Assembly (NCBI RefSeq): GCF_947507565.1
Contig: NC_089177.1
Location: 2,416,648-2,480,647, forward strand
Direction: 5' to 3'
DNA length: 64,000 nucleotides
From: Oscarella lobularis
Lineage: Eukaryota > Porifera > Homoscleromorpha > Homosclerophorida > Oscarellidae
Shown: positions 12,755 through 26,200 of the stretch, piece by piece
How positions within the stretch are numbered: position 1 is the stretch's first letter
Layout: the number at the start of each line of letters is the position of its first letter
Notes under the pieces: generated by a model
Database searches by the model: none
Seen by the model: only the letters and a program-made list of their open reading frames with translations
What the model was told of the DNA's origin: nothing
Position numbers and translations under genes: made by a program

Positions 12755-13293
12755 GACTAGTCTTGAAGTGTTCAGACGTATGGCAGACGCGGTGCCTTAA
12801 ATGGATCAAAGAATATTTAATTAAGGAAGGAATGGAAAACCTGCAGTGGAGGCTCACGGCAGGTTTCGAGGCCTTATAAGCTGCACTGTTTGCACAAAGG
12901 GGGTCAAGAATGCTACTACTGCATTTAAATGCTTGAACTCTGCACCAAATGCACGCGTGTCGTGGTGGTGCAACGGCATGTGAAATTAATTAAGAACGGC
13001 TCCGTGCAGTCGGCGAAAAGACTCAGCAGATCACGCATGATGATCAAAGCCACATCTGACATACTCATTATACATCTAGACGCAAGAACACTCACATCCA
13101 AAAGCGAACGAAAGGACAGAGAGAGAAAAGTCAATCAAACCCCAGCGCCAATGAATCAACAACCTAGCACACAAACAGAGACCGTACGTAGACTATAAAC
13201 AATGACATGACGAAGACTGAGTCACATACATATACTATATAGAAGGCTAGGCTCAGCAAGGGGGTCAATTCAATTGTTTTTTCTTCTCGGCGA
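12755..13293. other. spacer between tandem collagen-like genes
   Basis: The segment 12755-12960 is the 5' flank of gene A. It matches 14547-14760 upstream of gene B, including GGAAACCTGCAGTGGAGGCTCACGG and a CTTGAACTC...CACCAAATGCA block. The segment 13057-13160 holds the second copy of the repeat seen at 10447. Conserved upstream sequence means both promoters were duplicated. No other gene is seen. Confidence 0.55.
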
Positions 13294-14546
13294 CTAGCGC
13301 TTGTTTGTTCTGAGCGCGAATTCAAAGAAGCCGAATTTGTAGTCTTCGTTCGGTTCGTTTCTGCAGACGTGAAGCGAAAGCCCCGTTGCAGGACGTAGCG
13401 TTTTGGCGAAATCGCCGGCGTACGCGTACGTCGGATCGGACCACGTAAATCCGACGACCGTCGCGTTGGCTCTTATTTCGAATCGAATGATGCGATGACC
13501 CAAAGAAGAGCCGGGCAGTTCTTCCTCATTAGTTTTATCCGTTTGACACGCCGTTCCGACGTTTGCCCACGTCGTTCGTGCTACCCTGCCACTTACCCCT
13601 TGCTCTAGATAGAAGAAACCGAGACACTCGTGAGCGTCGCAGATGGCAACGCTGAAGTCGTTGTCTAGTGTTAGATCCTTTTGGAAGAAATGCAGCTGTG
13701 CAATGTAGTCCACGTCGTTGTCCAGCTTATTAGCCGCCGCCAGCTCTATACCTGTTTAGCGCAGTACATAATTTCACTAGCATAGGATAGGTGTCTTTCG
13801 TGTCATACGCGAAATAATCTGGTGTTGTCCGGTGTTGATGGGTCGATGGTGTATTCTAGGAACTCAGGCGTCCAGGTTGAAGGAAATTCGTTAAATTCTG
13901 CATTGTCAATCAACCACGACGGAGACATAAAAAGGTAGATCAAATCGTTCTAGAAATTGAATTTAGTTTGCAGCTCAAAAGATATTTGACCCCATTTAAA
14001 TAATGCATACCAACAGTACCGAATTTTCCTGCTTGCCAGCGTCTCCCTATTAGAAACTATGTATGTAGCTTCCATATGAGTCACTTGTATACATCGTACC
14101 TTCTCGCCTTTAGGTCCTTGCAGACCCTGTATGGATCAATTTACGTACGTTTTCGAGTCAGGGTAACGCCATCTTTTACCTGGGATCCTTGGGGTCCTTT
14201 GATCCCTTCAGCACCTTGAGGTCCCTAAAAGCAGATTTTCTGCACGGTGAATTGTACTGGGCTATGTTGAAACCTGTGGACCAATTGGGCCATCGCTACC
14301 CTAAAAAATGGCTCTGTGAATCTTGTAACGTCGAGAATCATTGAGTAGAGTTGTTGGTTCGGTCTATACGCGCGCAGCAATATTAGGTAAATCAAATGTA
14401 GGGCTGTCTGGCACGACAGAGGGGTATTTTACCGTGCCAAGAAATTTGGGTAGAGGCAGGCAAACGGTGGCGTCGGAAGTCGACAAAACAGGGTCGGCTA
14501 TGGTGAAGGTGAGGATTTGAATGCAGAAAATTGCCAGCGTTTGCAT
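13294..14546 (-). pseudogene. collagen-like gene B, tandem copy with frame lesions
   Basis: This copy aligns with gene A over its full length. It keeps the signal peptide (ATG at 14546), Gly-X-Y exons encoding GSDGPIGPQ, GPQGAEGIKGPQGSQ and GLQGPKGEK, and a nearly identical C-terminal domain (13713-13294). Three changes break it. About 20 nt including the second-exon donor and KGEK codons are missing near 14345. A 2-nt gain lies near 13795, and a further 2-nt gain lies at the CAGGTA|TAGAG site near 13745. In the gene A frame the last exon then stops early. The C-terminal frame stays open for 140 codons, so the damage looks recent or an alternative splice may rescue it. Several substitutions in the collagen repeats differ from gene A. 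Confidence 0.65.
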
Positions 14547-14999
14547 GATCGAGGCTAGTCTTGAAGTGTTCAGACGTATGGCAGACGCAGTGCCTTAAAT
14601 GGATCAAAGAAATGGATCAAAGAATATTCAAGGAACGGAAACCTGCAGTGAAGGCTCACGGCAGGTTTCGAAGCCTGCACTGTTTGCACAAAGGGGTCAA
14701 GAATGCTACCTTTGAATGCTTGAACTCTACACCAAATGCATGTATGCCGTGTGAATTTGCCAACCATCGGCTAAAATAATAGCGTTGAGGTACTGGAATA
14801 CAACTTGGCTGACTATAAACAAGTAGCCAATTTTTTTTCTTTCTGGAAGCAAATAATGCTTTTCGCGCGGTAAAAGGCTGATGGTGTTATTTTGACTGAC
14901 GTCACGAGCTTTTGCGCGCAGACTCGATCAAGTCACTGGTTCATTCGAGACAATCCTTTCGTTTCCGAGGCATCGCTGCCGCATCAGCGTCGTTCGGAG
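14547..14999. promoter_or_regulatory. divergent intergenic region, collagen-like B and LSM14
   Basis: The first ~210 bases repeat the upstream flank of collagen-like gene A. The remainder, up to the LSM14 start at 15000, contains a TGACGTCA palindrome at about 14898 (CRE-like) and the presumed LSM14 5' UTR. No TATA box is convincing. No further gene is seen. Confidence 0.4.
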
Positions 15000-16695
15000 A
15001 TGAGCGGTCCTAGTGCATACCTGGGAAGCCGAATCAGCTTGATATCGAAGGCACAGATACGCTACGAAGGCGTTCTTCACGCAATCAATGCCGATCAGCA
15101 GACGGTGACCCTCTCCCAAGGTAACAAAGCTAGCGCATTTAGTCGTTTCAACATCCGATGTTTTCCTCCACTGCAGTCAAATCGTACGGCACGGAAAATC
15201 GCGTCGTCGAACGTCCAACCGGTCCGCGAGACGAAATATTCGACTACATCGTCTTCCGCGCAACCGACATCAAAGACCTCACCGTATGCGAGCCGCCGCG
15301 CGCTCCCGAACTCGAAAAAGCGCCCCAAGATCCAGCGATCGTATCCGTAAGTGAATCGAATCGTCCGCCAGCGGCCCCCGCCGCGAATCGGCCCCCCCTC
15401 CCCAATCCTCTCCAGCACTCGGGTCCGAGCCCGTCGTCTTCGTCCTATTTGCCCGCGTCGGCGCCTCTCTACGCTGCTCCGCCGAATCCGGGCGCGTTCA
15501 TGTACGCGTATCCGTTGACGACGACGACGACGACGACGACGCCGCCGGGTCCGCCTCTCGGCGATCCCGTTCAGAGCGACGCGACGGCGAAGGCGAAGGA
15601 AGGAGGAAGCGGCAGCGGGGAGACGACGAAAAAGGATTCGGACGAGAAGGATGGCGGGGAGGAAGAGACGAAACGAAAGGGGGAATCGGGACCGCGGACG
15701 ACGACGTCGACGACTGAGAAGGGACAGCAGGGAAAGAAAGGACAACGCGGTGGCGGTGGCACGAGATCGTTTCAACCGTCAGGTTGGGTTGGAATGAATA
15801 AAAAAAAATACATTCATATTGTTGTACATTTTAGGAAATCGGCGAGGCGGAGGTAGCGCTGGCGGAGGTGCGAAGGGTCCTCAGTTGAAGCCGGATTTCG
15901 ATTTCGACGTGGCCAATGCCCGATTCAATAAGGAGGAAGAAATTGGGAAGCAGATGGAAAAGGTGACGCTGGAGAACGTGTCCGAGTCGGCAGCGTCATC
16001 CGAAGCTACCGATGCAATGATCAATGGAAATGAAGAGGGATTGCAAGAAAAGTACTACAGCAAAAAGAAGTCGTTCTTCGATTCTATATCAACGGAGTCG
16101 ACAAGCTCAGGCGAAAGGTGAAGTGGAAAGCATTTATATTATTATTATGATTTGTGTAAATGTATTTTTTTGTGAGGTTAGGTCATCTTGGCAGGCCGAG
16201 AAGGCTGTCAACAAGGAAACGTTTGGCGTGGGCAGTACCAGAGAGATGCGTGGCGGTGGCAGCGGGCGATCAAGGCGAGGAGGAGGAGGAGGATACAGGG
16301 GCCGAGGCGGGCGCGGAAGAGGCCGAGGACGAGGAGGCGGCTGGTCAAATGATCGTTATCGTCGCGATGATGATGATGCGGAGGGCAACTATCAAGATGG
16401 CCAATCGTATCGACGCGGAGGTGGCAGAGCACGAGGATTCTATAGGGGGGGAGGAGGCAGAGGCAATTATCGAGCCAGAGGAGGAGGCGGCGGCGGCGGC
16501 GGCGGCGAATATCAAAGAAGTGAAAATAGTGGTGAATGGATTGAAGCTCGAAGGGGAAAAGGAGGCAGGCGCCCACAACAGGTAGATATTTAAATTTCCC
16601 TATGAGATTATTGATGCTTTGGGTCACTTGTAATGCTGCCTTTTTTTTCTGTTTAGAGTAATTCTAGTCGTGACAAAGATGCTGCTGAAACTTGA
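15000..16695 (+). CDS. LSM14: LSM14/RAP55 family mRNP protein
   Basis: Five exons are read: 15000-15120, 15177-15782, 15835-16117, 16182-16581 and 16657-16695. The N-terminus ([20 protein letters not shown], then SYGTENR and [15 protein letters not shown]) is the LSm14 domain. A Pro/Ser/Thr-rich linker follows, with a (T)8 run coded by an ACG repeat near 15520. Next come an FDF region ([12 protein letters not shown]), an FFD box ([13 protein letters not shown]) and a TFG box (ETFGVG), with RG/RGG-rich stretches to the end. The family sits in P-bodies, binds 4E-T and DDX6, and represses translation or promotes decapping. All hallmark boxes are present in the expected order. A start at 15000 matches the family MSG start. 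The gene lies 323 bases upstream of TAF4 on the same strand. Confidence 0.95.
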
Positions 16696-17017
16696 AGTTG
16701 AAAGTCGAAGTTAGCACTTTATCCCCTTAGATACACGCTCTTTAGTTGAGTGCAACTTTTCGACTTAGATTTGCGTTAGGTAGAGTTTATCTGCTTGTGT
16801 GCAGGCGTATTCTCTTTGAAAAAAGGGGCAAGCTTTCACTTGTACACGTAATTAGCACGCGCGCTTGACCCGCGGAGGGAACCACCCACGCCGTGACGTA
16901 ACCCACACGTTGGACTACGCAGACTCTTCGGTATTGATAAAATCCCGGCGTGCTTGCGTTTGTATCCAGTCTTGCTTCTCGCAAGGCTCGAGAAACACGG
17001 TCCAAGGGTGCCCGGAG

Positions 17018-17547
17018 ATGGCGGCCAGTTTCCTCGACGAACTGCTCCAGTCTCCGGTCGACCCGAATCCGCCGCTCGACGGCCAGAAATCCGCCTTTCC
17101 TTCGATGGCGTCTCGGCAACAAGGAACCAACATGGCGCAGGCCCTCCTAACCACCCAAATCGTGTCGAATACCGGACTCGTCGCCAATCCGACGGCACCG
17201 ACGCAGCATATGCGAAGCGTTCAATTGTCGACGAACGCCGACGATTCGACGTCGTCTTCGCCAATGCTAACGCGCGTTCTACCTCGCGCGCCCGCGGCAC
17301 CGCCAGGAGGGGGAGCCGTCGGTCCCACCGCCGCCGCCACCGTCGCCACCGCCGCTGCGGTAGCGGCGAATGCGCGGCAACCGGTTCCGATCGCACCGCG
17401 ACCCACGGTGCAGTCTCGTTCGCTCGCCGGCATCGGAGCGTTGCCGCAGAGATTGGCCACGCCCTCTCTGCAGCAACAGCCAATTATCGCCGCTAGTAGC
17501 GTCGGCGGAAGTTCGGTGCCGTCGAACGGGCAAACGGGAAGCGTGAC

Positions 17548-17582
<35 letters not shown>

Positions 17583-19997
17583 CGGCGCCGCCACCGGCTC
17601 AACAGCAACAGCAACAGGAACAGCCGAGCGATAAAGTGAAGAAATTTTTGAATAATCTCGTTATGCTGGCGAATAAGACGTCGTCCGAAAGCGGGGCTAT
17701 GGTGACGGACTTGGTCAAGCAGCTTGTGGTACGTAGTTTAGGGCAGGTGCTGTCGATAGTGACTTTTTTGTTTGGGAATGTCAGTCTCTTGGGGTCGTTT
17801 TTATTGTGTTTTTTTGTGTTTGTGTTTCAGTCTGGAAGTTTGTCAGAGGAGCTCTTCGTGCAGCAGATGGGAGAGTCGCAAACCGGATCTACAACGGAAT
17901 TGTTAAGTTTACTCAAGGCACGTCAATAGAATATGGGAAGAATTGATTGGTAAAAATACGTTCTTTTTCTTCAGAGTGGCGTGCCTCAACTGAGAAGTGA
18001 ACTCAAAGCCCTTGACGAAAGAAATCGACAGCAACAGCAAAATTCACAGACGCAGCTGACTTCGCTGCCTCAAGCGACTCCTGTTCAACATCCCGCAGCT
18101 CAAGCAATCAAGCCAGTGCAAGTGCAACAGTCGCAACCGCAGCAAGGCCCTTTTATTCAAGTGAAGACGACCTCAGGCCAGATAGTGACGCTGTCCGCTC
18201 AATTGTATCAACAGCTCCAGCAACAACAGCAACAGCAACAGCAGCAACAGCAGCAGCAGAAGCAACAGATTGCAGTGTCTATACCGAAGCCCGAAACTCC
18301 GCAGCAGCAACAACAGCAGCCTTTGCAACAGCCGCAACTTTCACAACAGCCACAACAGCCTCAGCAACAACAGCCTCAGCAACAACAGCCTCAGCAACAA
18401 CAGCAAGTTGTTATTCAGCCTGTGTACTCGGCCCCGCTTCAACAGCAGGCACAGCAGCCCGTCATTATACCCCAACAACAGCCGTCGCAACTTCAGCAGG
18501 CAGCCTCCACTGGGACGGCTAGTCCAAAGGCAGCCCCTGCGAGACCAACTACCTGTATGAATAAAAGTCATTCGGGCGTTTTGATCAAACGCTTTTATAG
18601 CTGCCAAGAAGTCGGTTGCTTCGTCTACACCTACCAAGGGTGGCGGAGGAGGTACGAAAGGCAAACAGAAGGCAACTGGAGTCGGAGCTCCCGGCGGAGG
18701 TAGTAGTGGCGTCGCCGGAGAGGCCGGACCCGTTCGAATGGACGACGACGACATCACCGACGTCACGTCGATGGCAGGGGTTAATTTAATGGTAAGCGAG
18801 ATAACGTACGATTTAGTGGAGTTCGAGAGTTCTTTTTAGGAAGAGACGGCGCGAATTTCCGCTACCAATTCGGAGCTCGTCGCCGGCGCAACGAGATCGA
18901 TCAAGGAGGATCTCTTCCTCGTTCAAGATCAGACGGAGACGTTTTTAACGACGGAAATGCGTACGTTTAGAATTGACTATCGTTGATGTATTGTACAGTA
19001 GGTGAGATCATTTTTTTTGGTTTTCTTAGTTCCGCGTAGCGGGATTGAGTCTATGTCTCCCGACGTTCCTCCTTTATTGTCTCACGCTGTCGAAGTGTGT
19101 CTTACATTTGCATCGTCGTCGCTTTCTTTATTATCAGATGGCTTTCTTGCAGGAATATCTAAGGGATCTCGTCGAAAAATTGGCCGTCCTTTCGCAGCAT
19201 CGATTAGAAATTCACAAGGTGCGACGCCTTTCTTTGGCTTTTGCTGCTACTGTAATTGCTGTTTTAGGAGGATCAGAGTAGCGAAGGCGTTTCCGATACA
19301 AAAGCTCAGCTTAAAGTTTTCGAACGAATCGATCAAATTCACGCAAAGAAGAAACAGGAGCGAGAACGAGAGCTTTTATTGAAAGCGGCTAAAGTAAAAT
19401 ATGAAAAAGTCTTTGTTACGAAATCTTCTACATGTATATTTATATATAGAGCCGATCGAAACAGGACGACGCCGAGCTTGCATTTTTGAAAGAGAAAGCG
19501 AAGCAGGTACCGTTCTATAGCAGCTCAAAGATAAGGCGCTTTCAATTGACAATTAGATGCAACAAGAGGAAGACGAGATACTGCGAAAGAGAGCGGCGAA
19601 CGAGACGGCGCTGATGGCAATTGGATCGCGAAAACGAAAAATCGATCTGCAGGCAGCAGCCGACGCAGCGCAGGTAGAATCGGCATCCTTCTTGCACGCA
19701 TTTTTTTCGTACACGGTGGCCTTCGTTTTTTTCCAAAGTACGGTCGTTTGGACGGATCTGACGCCGACGCGTTGACGAACCCTAGTAATCCGAGCGGAGT
19801 TGCGTTGGCTAGAGCTCAGGTACGGTACGCCGGTCCGGGGGTCGCACCGAGGCGCGAAAGCTAGCCGAGCTTTTTTTGCTTTTCAGGCTCGTAAGACGAG
19901 ACTGAGACGGGTCAACTTCAAAGACCTGTTGTTTTTATTGGAGCAAGAGCGGCAGACGCGAAAGTCGCTGCTCTTGTACAAATCGTATTTGAAGTAG
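17018..19997 (+). CDS. TAF4: TFIID subunit TAF4
   Basis: Twelve exons are read: 17018-17728, 17831-17917, 17975-18554, 18601-18791, 18840-18960, 19030-19094, 19138-19218, 19268-19393, 19450-19506, 19557-19673, 19739-19819 and 19887-19997. Features in order are an Ala/Pro/Gln-rich N-terminus with a poly-Ala run at about 17552-17582, a TAFH domain (VKKFLNNLVMLANKT... LKALDE), a long poly-Gln region (18200-18500), the conserved DDDDITDVTSMAGVNL entry to the histone-fold/TAF4 C-terminal domain, and the family ending RVNFKDLLFLLEQE...LLLYKSYLK. TAF4 pairs with TAF12 and scaffolds TFIID. The second intron (17918-17974) appears to use a GC donor. Intron 1 (17729-17830) is 102 nt and free of stops in frame, so retention would be possible. 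Confidence 0.95.
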
Positions 19998-20281
19998 CTA
20001 TAAACTGCATGATTCTCCCCCTCTAAAAGCAATCGACTCTCGCGCGGCGGCGTCGTCGTCGAAAGGACAAAGTTTGCCGTTAGTACAGAAGAAAGGTGCT
20101 TTCCACGCGAATCCCGTTTATTAGAATTGATAAAGAAAAAACACGTCATAGTTTTCACTTGGATTCTTTCTGTGTTATCATTACCACTGACGATAGAGCG
20201 TGAAATTTTTAGAGATGCTCACAACGGTAAGTTGCCCGTTCGAAAAACGAATTTCCTTATACGGGAGAGCGATGCGGCAAG

Positions 20282-23200
20282 ATGTCGGTAAATCCGGAGC
20301 TACTTGGCTTATCCCACATTTCCTATCTCGTCTCGAACCTCTGCAAAAAGAATTTCAAAGCGAGCGTCGTCGAAATAGCCGGCGTGAGGCCTAGAAAGAG
20401 ATCACACCTCCCTTTTCGATCCGTTCTCCGTCTAGTTCGTCGAGAAGTACGGCGTCGAAGCGCACAGGCATCTCTTCCGATGTCTCTTAAATCAAATCGA
20501 TCTCAGTAGCGACGGAAAACAAACGGGCGGCCGAGATATCCAACAGGCGAGTCGCCATCTTGGATTTGGCGCTTCTTCCCTCGTTGTTACTCTCTGCCTC
20601 CAGATCCAGCTTCTCGGCCAAGAATTCGTCGGACTCCTGACTAAACCCTACTTTTCGACGGTTCTATGCCACGCTTTCGACGAACCCGTACGAAATGCGT
20701 CGACTTTTTTTAGAAACTTGAGCTATATTGATGATCTAGGCTTTGAAACCGTCCACGCTGCTCCTGCAGCAGCTGTCCCGCGTTTTGAAGCTCGCTCGAG
20801 TTCAGGAGGTACGCTAATTGAGAATTTTGTAGTTATCTTTTACGTTTCTCTTTTCTCACAAGGTTGCCTTGGGATTGGGTCTTCTCAATTATCCAGATCC
20901 CGATGTCAGAGCCGAAAGTATGACGCGCGTGCGTAACATGTCGTTCGAGTTTCAATTTTTTTTCGTTTTCGCGCAGTCTCCGAGTTTCTCCGAGGCAAAC
21001 TTCCCGATCTGATAAAATCCTACAGCGAACCTTGTAATACGAATTGGGATGTACGTAACTCGTCGACATTATTTCTATTTGGAATTTTCAGATGGCCAAG
21101 AAGGTGGGCTTCACGACGTGGGCATAGAAATCATCCACGCTCTCCTGACCCACCTTCTCCAATCCCATCTCGACGAAATTGGAATCACGAAAGAACAACT
21201 CGACTCTTTTTTGGCTGCACTTCGAAAGGGCAAGCAACCGAAACATCTAAAGACGACGTTTTTCACTCGCAGTTCTTAGATTTTCCTAAGGAACGAGTGC
21301 CCATTGTCTTGTCTCCGCTACTCTATCCAAGTCGACCCGACATCGACATAGCTAAGTGAGATCTCCTACATGTTAGGCTCGGCGAAGAATTTTCTAATGA
21401 TGTTTATAGACTTCTAGAATCGGTTTCGACTCCCGTTCATCTGAGTCCCATTCGCGTTTGCAATATCATGGAGGAGATGGGATATTATGCGACGTCGAAG
21501 TGAATAGTCGCGAGCTCTCGTTTCGTGCGGTGTCCTATTTGCTATTTTAATTATTATTAAGACCCGAAGTTTTGCGAGAGGTCTTTTCTTCTGCTCATCT
21601 CGATCAAATCACTCCTCAATGCGTGGCTCATTGCCTTGGTAAAGATGTCTCTCCAGTTGCTCCTACGCGCGAGTCGAGAAATCAATTTCTTAGGAATGAT
21701 GGCGAGAACGCATACTGGCCTCTCCGATCAAGTGCCTCTTCAGGTCTGACGATTGATCTTGAAATTTCAGAGGTTTATGTCTTTTGACTTGATAGAGTCT
21801 CTCCAGTTCGTCGAATTCTCTTTGGGAGACGGAGAAAGCGCACGAAATGCAGACCATTGCGCCGACGTGGAATACGGACGTTTTTGCTGACGTCGTCAAA
21901 TCTCTCGTGCGATTGATTCTGACGTCATTTTAACGTGTTTGTTTAGCATGCACGCATTTTCTAGGCACCTAAGTTGAACTGGATCGACGTTGTGCGAGCA
22001 CTCGACCATCCAGGCTTCGCGATCAAAGATCCAGACGGTTTGAATGTGATCATGAGAGCGTACAAGCGAGGAACGGACGTAAGAGCTCGCGTGAACGCTA
22101 TATATCCTCTTTATTAGACCTAATGGCTTGTTTGACTAGATTCAATTTCCCGTTCACGTTCTGTACACTTTGTGGGCAAACAGCGAAGGCCAGGTGACCA
22201 GAGTGCGCCCCGGTGGATTGATTCTCTTAGTGACGTTCTCGTAGTTGTCTTGGATAAAAATGGCTTTGAGTGGAGGGTCCGGCTTTTCGTTTACTGACTA
22301 CCCGCACCAGGCAATTCGTTTTGACATGCTGAATCTTCCGACACCGGCAAGACCAGTCTGGTATAGTGTTATTCATCATTGGTTGATTGCACGAATTCAA
22401 TATCTTCCTTCCTTTTCGCTTTGCAGGACGTCTCTCGATGTTTTGAGCATTCTCTTTCAACTGTCCGACGCTGGACACTATGACGCAGTCCACGCCTTGC
22501 TCAATTATCCGATCAAGAACATGCCTGACATTCTCTTTCTCGGCGTGCTTCAGCTAAACGTATGGTGTTTTTTTTTTTGAAACGCAGCGAGATGTTTTAT
22601 TCGTTTTCTTGCTTAGACTTCGTGGACGGCGTTGAGGACCGATCTGTTCGCGCTTCTCTTTCCGGGAATCATTTCGGGTCATCCGCATCGTGTTGCCATT
22701 CTACAGTACGCGTGGACGGCACCGGTAAGAGTCGTACTTTGCTCCTCTTGTACTGACTGTAAAAAGATGCGCGGCATATTTCGAACCTAAATAAATTCTT
22801 TGACCTTCAAAGGGGGTCTATTCTATGAGCGATTTCCTTAACGTTTCTTTTCTATCTTTTTTTTCCCCCCCAGGGAGCTACGAGGTCACTAATTCTGCAG
22901 GGAATGTGTGACTGGTACATGAAAGGAGAAACGTTCGATCAATCGAAATTATCTCGCATTTTGGAAATATCTCACGAGCTCCAAGTACGAACTAAGAGAA
23001 TAGCGTAGATTCTTTGCTAAGAATTCTACTCCAAGGCATTGACTCTTCTCCTAAACGGAGCGCAGTTTGCATTTACCATCGACCTCGCTGCACTCGCGTC
23101 GAGGAGAGACTTTCTAAAGCTCGACAAGTGGCTAACGGAAAAAATCAGAGAGCATCAGGTACGCGTGGTGTTCAAGGGAGCAGATCAAAGTGAAATCGAT

Positions 23201-26200
23201 TGACGATCTTTAAAAAAAATAGGAATCGTTCGTGTCGGCGTGCGTGATCTATCTTAGGCGTCGTCTACAGTTCAACGGAAGCGAGAAGCCCGGTCTTCCC
23301 CAAGAAACAATTGGAATCATGCTCGGCTGTCTTCAACTGTACAACGGGTAAAATCCACTTTGATTGCTACCACCACCACCACCACCACCACCAAAGTTCC
23401 GTTTTCATAGACCGATGAACGCGGAACCGGCAGAAATCTTGCGACAACTTGTTGACACCTACGCTTCTATCATCCCGAAGCCTCAACTTCGCATGCCCAC
23501 AGCCGGCATAGAACCGACGGGCAGGGCCGTCGGCAGGCTCACGTCAATGTTCGGCGGACCGTCGTCGTCGCTGGGACTGTTTAATTCGACGACAACGGCG
23601 CCGTCGGCGAATTCTCGTGAGCCCGCCTCGCTCTCGTCGCTTTCCACCGAAGCGCTGCCCGGCGGCATGGAAGCGGGAGTTGGACTGGGGTCCCACGCCG
23701 GGGGAAGACCGCCGCCGATGGGAGCCGAATTGCCGCCCGTTCACGGCGGCCAGGGTCAGATGCCGTCGGCGTCGGTGATCAGCATTCGACAAAGTAATTG
23801 GGTATGCATAGAGAGAGATTTGACATCGTATCTCTTCTTTTAGACGTGATTCCGGGCATCGATCAGTCGTTTTCGCGCGAGGTCGACGACGAGGCGAACT
23901 CCTACTTTCAGAGATTGTACGTGCAGAGCATGAGCGTGGACGAAGTGCTGGAAATATTGAAACGTCTCAAAGACTCGCAGAATTCCCAGGAAAGAGTGAG
24001 TGTAGATCGAACGGGAGTCTTTTATCCTCCTCTTCATCGGGCCCCCCCGTTTCTATTAGGACGTTTTCATGTGCATGTTGAGGAGTCTGTTCGAAGAGCA
24101 CAAGTTCTTTCACAACTATCCCGACAAGGAGTTGCAGATAACCGCGTCTCTGTTTGGCGGTCTCATTCAACTCGGACTCGTGACGTAAGAATTAGAGGAT
24201 CGTTTTTTCTAGGAGAGAACTTTTGTCGATGCTTAGCTATATGACACTCGGCACGGCTCTGCGCTACGTTTTGCAGGCGCTGCAGAAACCGGTCTCCGAC
24301 AAGCTTTACCTGTTCGGAATTTTCGCTTTGGATAAATTCAAAACGCGGTAATATGTGTTGTTCACTGTGCACTTGCACGATATTGATTGAGCGACGTGTT
24401 TGTTAGTTTGAAAGAGTACTCCCAGTATTGCAATCACATCGCAGCCATTCCTCACTTCCGAGAATTTCCTCCGTCTTTGATCGAAGTATAGCGAAGACCA
24501 ATTTGATCTTGGTTACTATGTTCAATGTGAATTTGCTAGTATGTTGAATACGGGAGGCAAGAACAAGATCCGCCGCCTCGAACGACGACAGCAGCAATGG
24601 TAGGCCAGATTTCGTACGTTCTCTTTGCTACCTAACGTTTTTCTGTAGAGCGAAAGACCGACCGTAGCCGCTGTTCCGGCGCCTCTTGCTCCGCTTCCTC
24701 TACAATCGCCCAAACCAGCTGCTCCTCCCGCGATGGCCGGTCAATCGAAGCCGCTCTCCAACGCAGGAGGTGGCGGAGCCTCAGCAGGACAAAGCCAGGT
24801 CGGTATCATGATACGTTAGCGTGGTAATCGTTCTTCTATCGTCTTTCTCTAAAGGCACCTTCCATAGCTAACCCGACGAATATAGACACCCTTTTGGTGG
24901 CGGTGAGCGAAACCCCGACTTTCACCGTTCCGCCGGATGACGTTCAGGAGAAAGTCGCTTTTATGTTCAATAATCTTACTCTGCAGAATCTGCAGCAAAA
25001 GGTCGCCTGCGCACAACCGGCATCATGCATTGGCTGATTTCTCTCCCTACCCAGGCTGAAGAAATATTAGCGATGGTCCAAGTTCAGCACTTGGAGTGGT
25101 TGGCTCACTACATGGTCCTACGGCGAATCAGCATCGAGCCCAACTATCACAATCTCTACGTGGCGTACGTGGAATTGCATCGAGACGGCGAACTTCCTCT
25201 GAAAGTTCTTTCAGAGACGTATAGGAACATCAAAGTAAGAGATAAGATTCACAACAGTGCTCGAATGAATTTTTATTTATGTCTGTTTGCTATCGCAGGT
25301 TCTGCTGCATGCCGACAAAGGGGACGCAAATTTCTCTGATCGATCTTTGCTGAAGAATCTCGGCCATTGGCTTGGGATGTTTACGTTGGCCAAAAATCGA
25401 CCTATTCTCCAAAGGGTAAATTTTGCGATTGACGATATTTTGTCTTAACTGTTATGTCGCTGAAGGATCTCGCCGTGAAAAATTTACTCCTGGAAGCGTA
25501 CGTGCGCGGGCAACAGGTAAGTCGTCCAATAAATGGCTACATGCATAAAAGACGTGGCTTTTACGCGGGCGATTTTGTAGGACATGCTTTACGTCGTTCC
25601 TTTCGTGACGAAAGTATTAGAGTCGTGTGGACAGAAGAACTGTGTTAGTGGAATTACGCGATAGCGTAGGTTTGTCTACCGCATAGTTTCAGGTTTTTCG
25701 GCCGCCAAATCCGTGGACTATGGGCATTTTGGGCGTTCTCGTCGAAGTTCACGGCTTACCTAGCATCAAGGCACGAATATAGACAAAGAGAGCTGTCTTG
25801 CCTTCTTCGATTGCAACGGTGTCGTCATTCTTTAGCTGAACCTCAAGTTCGAAATTGAAGTGCTGTGCAAGAACCTTTCCCTCGAGCTCAAGGTAAAGCG
25901 ACCATCTTCTTGTACGTCACTCGCGCTTCTTACTCTCTCTCTCTCTCTTCATAGGACATTGCTACGAAGGGGGCCTTGACTAATGCGGACAAGCTGAGAG
26001 TCGCACAACTATCCGGCCCAGGTAAAACCGTAGTAGCGGAACTTTGTTTTATCTGTACAACGACTTTTTTGTTTTCTTTCGCAAGGAGAATCGGCGGCTC
26101 CGCTTCCCGTGGTGCAAAAGCCGTCGTTTCACTACAGCGACATCAACGTGACGACGCTCGCCGGACTCAAGGATCGTTTGAAAATGAACGCAGACGTAAG

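Noticed and set aside
15095-15775. Arg-rich frame antisense to LSM14
   Set aside because: It is the complement of the Ser/Thr/Glu-rich linker of LSM14, which matches its family in the sense direction.
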